The notes under the pieces are model-generated. The model saw nothing but the letters and a program-made list of their open reading frames with translations, was not told where the DNA came from and made no database searches. Shown here one piece after another: positions 51,229-58,354 of a stretch of DNA of 64,000 nucleotides; position 1 is the first letter of the stretch, and each line of letters starts with the position of its first letter. This DNA is from Kitasatospora phosalacinea (GTDB lineage Bacteria; Actinomycetota; Actinomycetes; Streptomycetales; Streptomycetaceae), in contig NZ_BSSA01000013.1 of assembly GCF_030268885.1 (NCBI RefSeq), positions 117,689 through 181,688 on the forward strand. Reading direction: 5' to 3'. The position numbers were made by a program, and so were the translations under genes.

Positions 51229-52395
51229 ATGAACGCCGCCCCCGACCCCTTCCGCCCGGTCCGCCGGATGCTGGCCCGCGACCGCGGCGAGTCCCACCGG
51301 GTCGCCACCCCGCTGGAGTTGTTCTTCGACCTGTGCTTCGTGGTGGCCGTCTCCCAGGCGGGCCGGGAACTGGCCCACGCCCTGGCCGCGGGCCACCTCG
51401 CCCACGCGCTCACCGGGTTCGCCACGTCCTTCTTCGCGGTCTGGTGGGCCTGGATGAACTTCACCTGGTTCGCCTCCGCGTACGACGTCGACGACGTCCC
51501 CTACCGGCTCACCACCCTGGTGCAGATCACCGGCGTGCTGGTGCTCGCGGCCGGCGTCCCGCGGGTCTTCGAGGACCAGGACCTCGCCCTCGCCGTGGCC
51601 GGGTACGTGCTGATGCGGCTGGCCATGGTCACCCAGTGGCTGCGCGCCGCCCGCGGCGAGAGCGGGCCGGCCCGCACCTGCGCGCTGCGGTACGCCGTCG
51701 GGATCACCGTCGTCCAGCTGTTCTGGGTGGCGCTGCTGTTCCTCCCGCACGGCACCCAGGGCCCGCTGTTCCCGGTCGGGGTGCTCGCCGAACTCGCCGT
51801 CCCCGTCTGGGCCGAGAAGGACGAGCAGACGCCCTGGCACCGGCACCACATCGTCGAGCGGTACGGCCTGTTCACCATCATCGTGCTCGGCGAGACGGTC
51901 GCCGCCGCCACCGTCGCCATCCAGACCGCGCTGGACGAGCACCTGGCCGTCGCCGAACTGCTGCCGATCGCGGCGGGCGGCCTGCTGATCTGCTTCGGCG
52001 CCTGGTGGATCTACTTCGCCGACGACGGCCACGGCCACCTGCGCAGCAACCGGCAGGCGCTGCCCTGGGGCTACGGCCACTACGTGGTCTTCGCCTCGGC
52101 CGCCGCGATCGGCGCGGGCCTGGAGGTCGCGGTCGAGCACGCGGTCGGCGCCGCGCACGTCTCGGCCCGGGCCGCGAGCGCGGCCGTGACCGTTCCGACC
52201 GCGCTGTTCCTGTTCACCGTCTGGCTCCTGCACGCCCGCCACCACAAGCGCGGGGCCGCCCAGGCGGTCCTGCCGCTGGCCGCGCTGTCAGTACTGGCTG
52301 CGACCCTGGCCGGGGAGAGCGGTGTGCCGATCGCCGGGCTCCTGGTGGCGCTCGCCGTCGCCGCCGGCCTCGTCCTGTCCGCGAAACGGAGCTGA
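51229..52395 (+). CDS. LtrA family membrane protein (second copy)
   Basis: LtrA-family protein of 388 residues with about ten helices: RVATPLELFFDLCFVVAVSQ, ERYGLFTIIVLGETVAAATV and the HRHHIVERYG segment. It differs clearly from the copy at 23152, so this is an old paralogue and not a recent duplication. The ATG at 51229 is preceded by a weak GAGGCAG. The pentapeptide-repeat gene starts 2 bases after its stop. Confidence 0.9.
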   Translation: MNAAPDPFRPVRRMLARDRGESHRVATPLELFFDLCFVVAVSQAGRELAHALAAGHLAHALTGFATSFFAVWWAWMNFTWFASAYDVDDVPYRLTTLVQITGVLVLAAGVPRVFEDQDLALAVAGYVLMRLAMVTQWLRAARGESGPARTCALRYAVGITVVQLFWVALLFLPHGTQGPLFPVGVLAELAVPVWAEKDEQTPWHRHHIVERYGLFTIIVLGETVAAATVAIQTALDEHLAVAELLPIAAGGLLICFGAWWIYFADDGHGHLRSNRQALPWGYGHYVVFASAAAIGAGLEVAVEHAVGAAHVSARAASAAVTVPTALFLFTVWLLHARHHKRGAAQAVLPLAALSVLAATLAGESGVPIAGLLVALAVAAGLVLSAKRS

Positions 52396-52397
52396 CC

Positions 52398-53033
52398 GTG
52401 CGTCTCGAAGACCTCCCGTACGCCCACCTGCTGCAGCGTCACACCGGCCCGCTGCGGCCCGACGGCCGGTACGACACCGTGCACTTCGACGAACTCGCGC
52501 TGACCGGGCAGTTCGGCGGCGCGCACTTCCTGGAGTGCGCCTTCACCGGCGTGCGGATCGAGGAGGCGAAACTGCGCCGGGCCGCCTTCAACGAGGTCTG
52601 GGTGCACGGCGGCCGGATGGTCGGCGTCGACCTGGCGGAGAGCGAGTGGCAGGACGGCGAGGTCGACTCCACCGTGCTGGCGGGCGTCTCCGCGTACGGC
52701 TCGGCGGTGCGGCGCACGGTCTTCCGGCAGTGCAAGCTGGAGGCGGTCAACCTGCGCGGCGCGGTGCTGCGGGACGTGGTCTTCGAGGACTGCCTGCTGC
52801 GGGACGTCGACCTCTCCGAGGCCAGGCTCACCGACGTCTCCTTCCCCGGCAGCACCCTGGAGGAGGTCCACCTGCGCGGTGCCACCCTGAAGAACGCCGA
52901 CCTGCGCACCGCCGCCCGCCTCGGCCTGCCCGACGCCCACCTGGGCCTGCGCGGTGCGATCATCTCGACGCCGCAACTGCTCGACCTCGCGCCGCAGTTC
53001 GCGCACGCGCTGGGCATCGCGGTGAAGGACTGA
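52398..53033 (+). CDS. Pentapeptide-repeat protein
   Basis: Protein of 211 residues made of A(D/N)LXX-type repeats (LRGAVLRDVVFEDCLLRDVDLSEARL), forming a right-handed quadrilateral beta-helix. Some family members mimic DNA and bind gyrase (Qnr/MfpA), others are of unknown role; this one is not clearly of either group. The GTG lies 2 bases after the LtrA stop, so the pair is translationally coupled. Confidence 0.88.
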   Translation: MRLEDLPYAHLLQRHTGPLRPDGRYDTVHFDELALTGQFGGAHFLECAFTGVRIEEAKLRRAAFNEVWVHGGRMVGVDLAESEWQDGEVDSTVLAGVSAYGSAVRRTVFRQCKLEAVNLRGAVLRDVVFEDCLLRDVDLSEARLTDVSFPGSTLEEVHLRGATLKNADLRTAARLGLPDAHLGLRGAIISTPQLLDLAPQFAHALGIAVKD

Positions 53034-53045
53034 GCGCTCCCCGCC

Positions 53046-53082
53046 GTTCACCCGCCGGTCGCCGTTTCAGCTGTCGGTGAAC
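53046..53082. promoter_or_regulatory. PHO-box-like inverted heptamers
   Basis: GTTCACC (53046-53052) and its exact inverse GGTGAAC (53076-53082) flank 23 bases. The forward 11-mer GTTCACCCGCC fits the Streptomyces PhoP direct-repeat unit at 10 of 11 positions; the adjacent GGTCGCCGTTT is a poorer second unit. Upstream of a phospholipase C gene. Confidence 0.5.
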
Positions 53083-53204
53083 AGTCAGCCAATCCTTGCC
53101 CCGAGCCGCTGACCCGACCCCCCGTCCCGGGCGAGGATGCTCGGCGTTCGGCACGAAGGTGTCTGGACAACATCGCCAGCAGCCGAGGGGACGGTCGGGT
53201 CGAA

Positions 53205-55238
53205 GTGGCAGAGCTGAGTCGTAGGAAGTTCATGGCGTGGTCCGCGAGCGCGGCGGCCGGGGCGGCGGTCGCGGGCAGCGCGGCGGGGGCGTCACCGGCG
53301 GCGGGGGCGACGGGGACCCTCGCGGACGCCAAGCACGTGGTGGTCCTGATGCAGGAGAACCGGAGCTTCGACCACTACTTCGGCACGCTGAAGGGCGTGC
53401 GGGGCTTCGCGGACCGGGCGACGATCCAACTGCCCGGTGGTTACAGCGTGTTCAACCAGCCGAACCTGCTGGGGCGGCAGTACCCGTGGCAGTTCTCCGC
53501 GACCAAGCCGGCCGGCGGCGCCGACCCGGAGCGCCTGGCGCAGTGCAACGGCGACCTCGCCCACGGGTGGAGCGACCAGCACAAGGCGTGGAACAACGGG
53601 AAGATGGACTCCTGGGTGGCGGCCAAGGGCAACGTCCGCACCCTCGGCCACCTGACCCGCGCCGACATCCCGTTCCACTACGCGCTGGCCGACCACTGGA
53701 CGGTCAACGACGCCTACCACTGCTCGGTGCTCTCCGCGACCGGCCCGAACCGCACCTACCACTGGTCGGGCCAGATCGACCCGGCGGGCGCGGCGGGCGG
53801 CCCGGCGTACGACGGCGGCGACGAGTCGGGCCTGAAGTGGCAGACGTACGCGGAGGCGCTGGAGGCGGCCGGGGTCAGCTGGAAGGTCTACCAGAACGCC
53901 GCCGACAACTACGGCGACAACGCGCTCGCGTACTTCACCCGGTTCGCCTCGGCCCCGGCGGGCAGCGCGCTGGCGGTCAAGGGCATGGGCTCGGTGCCGA
54001 AGGCGACGGGGCGGACGCCGGACGACATCGTGGCCGCGATCCGGGCGGACGTGCTGGCCGGGACGCTGCCCCAGGTCTCGTGGATCGTCCCGGACCAGGC
54101 GTCCTCGGAGCACCCGTACGCCACCCCGGCGGACGGCGCGCACTTCGTGCACAACGTGCTGGACGCGCTGAACGCCGACCCGGCGGTGTTCGACTCCACG
54201 ATCCTGTTCCTCAACTACGACGAGAACGACGGCTTCTTCGACCACGTCCCGCCGCCGGTCGCCCCGCCCGGCACCGCGGACGAGTTCTACAACGGCACCA
54301 ACATCGGCCTGGGCTTCCGCGTCCCGATGATCGCCATCTCGCCGTGGAGCCGCGGCGGCTGGGTCTGCTCGGAGACCTCCGACCACACCTCGGTGCTGCG
54401 CTTCCTGGAGAAGTGGACGGCCGCCATCGGCCGACCCGCGACCTGCCCGAACATCTCGGCCTGGCGGCGCAAGGTCACCGGCGACCTGACCCGCATGTTC
54501 GACTTCGCCAACCCGGTGTACGGGATGCCCGCGCTGCCGGACACCTCGCAGACCATCGGCCTGGCCGCCTGCGCCCCGCTGCCCAACCCGGCGCCGGTGA
54601 ACAACCAGCTGCCGGTGCAGGAGCCGGGCACCCGCCCGGCCCGGCCGCTGCCCTACCAGCCGGTGGCGAACCTGGACCACCTGGAGTTCGGCTCGGGCGG
54701 GGTGATCAAGGTGTGGATCGCGATGGCCAACCAGGGCAGCGCGAGCAGCCACTTCGCCGCGTACGCCAACGCCTACCGCTCCGGCGGCCCGTGGCCGTAC
54801 ACGGTCGACCCGGCGGGCGCGACCAGCGACTTCTTCAACTGCGGCACCGGCTACGGCGGGGGCAAGTACGACCTGACGGTCATCGGCCCGAACCGCTTCC
54901 TGCGCCGCTTCACCGGCGACGCCACCGCCTCCGGCAAGAACGCCTCCGTCACCGCGACGTACGCGACCGCGCCGGACACCGGCAAGCTGGCGCTCCGGTT
55001 CGAGCTGGCCAACGCCGGGACGTCGGCGGTGACCTTCACCGTCACCGCCAACGCCTACCGCACCGACGGCCCGTGGACGTACACCGTCGCGGCCGGGGCC
55101 CGCACCGGCGACTGGTTCAACGCGGTCGCGTACAGCAACGGCTGGTACGACTTCACGGTGACGGTCAGCGGGGACGCGAGCTGGTCGCAGCGGTTCACCG
55201 GCCACCTGGAGACCGGCGCGCCCTCGGTCTCCGGCTGA
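53205..55238 (+). CDS. Tat-secreted phospholipase C (phosphocholine-specific type)
   Basis: Secreted phosphoesterase-family enzyme of 677 residues. Twin-Arg signal LSRRKFMAWS, catalytic motif MQENRSFDHYFG (Glu51/Asn52), NYDENDGFFDHVPPP, and two C-terminal beta-sandwich repeats (about 485-575 and 585-670, both with AYANAYRSGGPW / TANAYRTDGPW-type motifs). It hydrolyses phospholipids outside the cell and probably serves phosphate acquisition, in line with the PHO-box-like heptamers upstream. It starts at GTG 53205. Confidence 0.93.
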   Translation: MAELSRRKFMAWSASAAAGAAVAGSAAGASPAAGATGTLADAKHVVVLMQENRSFDHYFGTLKGVRGFADRATIQLPGGYSVFNQPNLLGRQYPWQFSATKPAGGADPERLAQCNGDLAHGWSDQHKAWNNGKMDSWVAAKGNVRTLGHLTRADIPFHYALADHWTVNDAYHCSVLSATGPNRTYHWSGQIDPAGAAGGPAYDGGDESGLKWQTYAEALEAAGVSWKVYQNAADNYGDNALAYFTRFASAPAGSALAVKGMGSVPKATGRTPDDIVAAIRADVLAGTLPQVSWIVPDQASSEHPYATPADGAHFVHNVLDALNADPAVFDSTILFLNYDENDGFFDHVPPPVAPPGTADEFYNGTNIGLGFRVPMIAISPWSRGGWVCSETSDHTSVLRFLEKWTAAIGRPATCPNISAWRRKVTGDLTRMFDFANPVYGMPALPDTSQTIGLAACAPLPNPAPVNNQLPVQEPGTRPARPLPYQPVANLDHLEFGSGGVIKVWIAMANQGSASSHFAAYANAYRSGGPWPYTVDPAGATSDFFNCGTGYGGGKYDLTVIGPNRFLRRFTGDATASGKNASVTATYATAPDTGKLALRFELANAGTSAVTFTVTANAYRTDGPWTYTVAAGARTGDWFNAVAYSNGWYDFTVTVSGDASWSQRFTGHLETGAPSVSG

Positions 55239-55264
55239 GGGCCGGGCCGCCGGCCGACGGGTGC

Positions 55265-56035
55265 TCAGACGGCGTGCAGGCCGTGCGCGGCGAAGGCCCC
55301 GCGCGCGGCCCGCACCTGTTCGGCGGTGGGCACCGGGGTGTCGGCGAGGGCGAACTCCCGTCCCAGCGACGCCCACTTGGCCGCTCCGAGCTTGTGGAAG
55401 GGCAGCACGTCGACCCGGGAGACGTTGCCCAGCGAGGCGGCGAACGAGGCCACCCCGTCGACGTTGTCCGCCCCGTCGGTCAGGCCGGGCACCAGCACGA
55501 AGCGCACCCACACCTCCTTGCCGAGGTCGGCCAGGCGGCGGGCGAAGTCCAGGGTGGGGTCGAGCCGCTGCCCGGTCAGCCGCCGGTACAGGTCCCGGTC
55601 CCAGGACTTGACGTCCAGCAGGACGAGGTCGACGTCGGCGAGCAGGGCGTCGTCCGCCCGGGCGCCCAGGAAGCCGGAGGTGTCCAGGGCGGTGTGCAGG
55701 CCCAGTTCGTGCTTGAAGCGGTGGAACAGTTCGCCGCTGAACCCGGGCTGCAGCAGCGGCTCGCCCCCGCTGACGGTGGCGCCGCCGCCCGCCGCGTGGA
55801 GGAACGCGGTGCACTTCGACGCCTCCGCGACCACCTCGTCCGCGCTCGTCCGCCTCCCGTTGCCCATCCGCATGGTGTCGGGGTTGTGGCAGTACAGGCA
55901 GTTCAGCGGGCACCCGGCGAGGAACACCACGAACCGGGTGCCCGGCCCGTCCACGCCGGTCGACAGGTCCCAGGAGTGCACCGACCCGCCGGTGGCCGGG
56001 CCCACCGGCAGGGTGGCGGGGAACGTGACGGTCAT
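55265..56035 (-). CDS. pflA: Pyruvate formate-lyase activating enzyme
   Basis: Radical-SAM glycyl-radical activase of 256 residues. The [4Fe-4S] motif is C42-x3-C46-x2-C49 (GCPLNCLYCHNP), with GGEPLLQ for SAM binding and VRFVLVPGLTD. It installs the glycyl radical on PflB. Third gene of adhE-pflB-pflA, 32 bases after pflB. Confidence 0.96.
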   Translation of the reverse strand: MTVTFPATLPVGPATGGSVHSWDLSTGVDGPGTRFVVFLAGCPLNCLYCHNPDTMRMGNGRRTSADEVVAEASKCTAFLHAAGGGATVSGGEPLLQPGFSGELFHRFKHELGLHTALDTSGFLGARADDALLADVDLVLLDVKSWDRDLYRRLTGQRLDPTLDFARRLADLGKEVWVRFVLVPGLTDGADNVDGVASFAASLGNVSRVDVLPFHKLGAAKWASLGREFALADTPVPTAEQVRAARGAFAAHGLHAV

Positions 56036-56067
56036 GGCGGTGCCTCCCGGGGTCGGCCGGTGCGGGC

Positions 56068-58338
56068 TCAGAGCGAGCCGTGGAAGGTGCGGTGGACGAC
56101 GTCGAGCTGCTGCTCCCTGGTCAGCCGGACGAAGTTGACCGCGTAGCCGCTGACCCGGATGGTCAGCTGCGGGTACTTCTCGGGGTGCTCCATCGCGTCG
56201 AGCAGAGTCTCCCGGTCCAGCACGTTGACGTTCATGTGGAAGCCGCCGACGGCCGTGTACCCGTCCAGCACGCCCGCCAGGTTGCGCACCCGCTCCTCGG
56301 GGGTGCGGCCCAGCGCGTCGGGCGTGACGGTGTTGGTCAGCGAGATGCCGTCCTCGGCCGCGTCGTACGGCAGCTTGGCCACCGACAGCGCGCTGGCCAC
56401 GTACCCGTGGGTGTCGCGCCCGTTCATCGGGTTGGCGCCGGGCGAGAACGGCTCGCCGGCCCGGCGGCCGTCCGGGGTGGCGCCGGTCTTCTTGCCGTAC
56501 ACCACGTTCGAGGTGATGGTCAGCACCGACTGGGTGTGCTCGGCGCCCCGGTAGGTGGGGTGCTTGCGCACCTTGCGCATGAACTCCTCGACCAGCTGCA
56601 CCGCGATCGCGTCCGCCCGGTCGTCGTTGTTCCCGTACGCCGGGTACGCGCCCTCGACCTCGTAGTCGACCGCCAGGCCGGTCTCGTCGCGCACCGGGCG
56701 GACCTTCGCGTACCGGATCGCCGAGAGCGAGTCCGCGGCCACCGACAGCCCGGCGATGCCGCAGGCCATGGTGCGGCGCACCGCGCGGTCGTGCAGGGCC
56801 ATCTCCAGGCGCTCGTACGCGTACTTGTCGTGCATGTAGTGGATGACGTTCAGCGCGTGGACGTAGGTCTCGGCCAGCCACTCCAGCTGCCGGTCGAAGC
56901 GGTCCATCACCTCGTCGTAGTCCAGGACCTCCGAGGTGAGCGCCCCGGTGGCGGGGCCGACCTGGGCGCCGGACCTCTCGTCCCGGCCGCCGTTGATCGC
57001 GTACAGCAGCGTCTTGGCGAGGTTGACCCGGGCGCCGAAGAACTGCATCTGCCGGCCGACCTCCATCGCGGAGACGCAGCAGGCGATGGCGGTGTCGTCA
57101 CCGGTGCGCGGGCGCATCAGCTCGTCCGACTCGTACTGCACGCTGGAGGTGTCGATCGACACCTTGGCGCAGAACTCCTTGAAGCCGCGGGGGAGCTTCG
57201 GCGACCAGAGCACCGTCATGTTCGGCTCCGGCGCCGGGCCCAGGTTGTACAGGGTCTGCAGGTAGCGGAACGAGGTGCGGGTGACCAGCGGGCGGCCGTC
57301 GGCGCCGATACCGCCGATCGACTCGGTGACCCAGGTCGGGTCGCCGGAGAACAGCTCGTCGTACTCGGGGGTGCGCAGGAAGCGGACGATCCGCAGCTTG
57401 ATCACGAAGTCGTCGACCAGTTCCTGCGCCTGCTCCTCCGTCAACCGCCCGGCCGCCAGGTCGCGTTCGAGGTAGACGTCCAGGAAGGTGGAGGTCCGGC
57501 CGAGCGACATCGCCGCGCCGTTCTGCTCCTTCACCGCCGCCAGGTAGGCGAAGTACAGCCACTGGACCGCCTGGCGGGCGTCGCGCGCCGGGCCGGAGAC
57601 GTCGTGGCCGTAGCCCGCGGCCATCGCCTTCAGCTCCTCCAGGGCGCGGACCTGCTCGGCCAGCTCCTCGCGCTCGCGGATGGTCTCCTCCAGCGCCCGC
57701 GGGTCGGTGGGCGCCGCGTCCAGCGACGCCTTCTCCTCCCGCTTGGCGGCGATCAGCCGGTCCACCCCGTACAGCGCGACCCGCCGGTAGTCGCCGATGA
57801 TCCGGCCGCGCCCGTACGCGTCCGGCAGACCGGTGACGACCCCGGCCCTGCGGGCGGCCCGGATCTCGGGCGTGTAGGCGTCGAAGACGCCCGCGTTGTG
57901 GGTCTTGCGGTAGGCGGTGAAGACCTTCTCCAGCCCCGGGTCGACCGGGTACCCGTAGGTCTCCAGCGCCCCCGCGACCATCCGCCAGCCGCCGTTGGGC
58001 ATGATCGCCCGCTTCAGCGGGGCGTCGGTCTGCAGGCCGACGACCAGCTCGTTCTCCCGGTCGATCCAGCCGGGGGCGTGCGCCGTGATCGTCGAGGGCG
58101 TGTCGTACGAGACGTCCAGGACGCCCTTGGCGCGCTCCTCCGGGAACAGCGCGGTGATCTTCCGCCAGATCCCGGTGGTCCGCTCGGTCGGCCCGGCCAG
58201 GAAGGCGCCGTCGCCCTCGTACGGGGTGTAGTTCTGCTGGATGAAGTCGCGGACGTCGATCGCGTCGCGCCACAGGCCGCCCCGGAAGCCGTCCCAGGCG
58301 TCGGTCGTGCGTCCCGCGTGCTGTTGCGAGGTGGTCAT
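56068..58338 (-). CDS. pflB: Pyruvate formate-lyase (formate C-acetyltransferase)
   Basis: Glycyl-radical enzyme of 756 residues that converts pyruvate and CoA to acetyl-CoA and formate. The catalytic pair C420-C421 lies in IACCVSAM and the radical Gly731 in RVSGYAVNF. Length and motifs match E. coli PflB, so it is a true PFL and not a diol dehydratase or a truncated homologue. The enzyme is oxygen-labile when activated. It lies 16 bases after adhE. Confidence 0.97.
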   Translation of the reverse strand: MTTSQQHAGRTTDAWDGFRGGLWRDAIDVRDFIQQNYTPYEGDGAFLAGPTERTTGIWRKITALFPEERAKGVLDVSYDTPSTITAHAPGWIDRENELVVGLQTDAPLKRAIMPNGGWRMVAGALETYGYPVDPGLEKVFTAYRKTHNAGVFDAYTPEIRAARRAGVVTGLPDAYGRGRIIGDYRRVALYGVDRLIAAKREEKASLDAAPTDPRALEETIREREELAEQVRALEELKAMAAGYGHDVSGPARDARQAVQWLYFAYLAAVKEQNGAAMSLGRTSTFLDVYLERDLAAGRLTEEQAQELVDDFVIKLRIVRFLRTPEYDELFSGDPTWVTESIGGIGADGRPLVTRTSFRYLQTLYNLGPAPEPNMTVLWSPKLPRGFKEFCAKVSIDTSSVQYESDELMRPRTGDDTAIACCVSAMEVGRQMQFFGARVNLAKTLLYAINGGRDERSGAQVGPATGALTSEVLDYDEVMDRFDRQLEWLAETYVHALNVIHYMHDKYAYERLEMALHDRAVRRTMACGIAGLSVAADSLSAIRYAKVRPVRDETGLAVDYEVEGAYPAYGNNDDRADAIAVQLVEEFMRKVRKHPTYRGAEHTQSVLTITSNVVYGKKTGATPDGRRAGEPFSPGANPMNGRDTHGYVASALSVAKLPYDAAEDGISLTNTVTPDALGRTPEERVRNLAGVLDGYTAVGGFHMNVNVLDRETLLDAMEHPEKYPQLTIRVSGYAVNFVRLTREQQLDVVHRTFHGSL

Positions 58339-58354
58339 CTCGGGTGTCCTTGTC

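Noticed and set aside
50862..51464. Cys-containing minus-strand frame upstream of the second LtrA gene
   Set aside because: It overlaps the start of the LtrA gene, lacks an RBS, and its third codon positions do not show the expected G/C bias.
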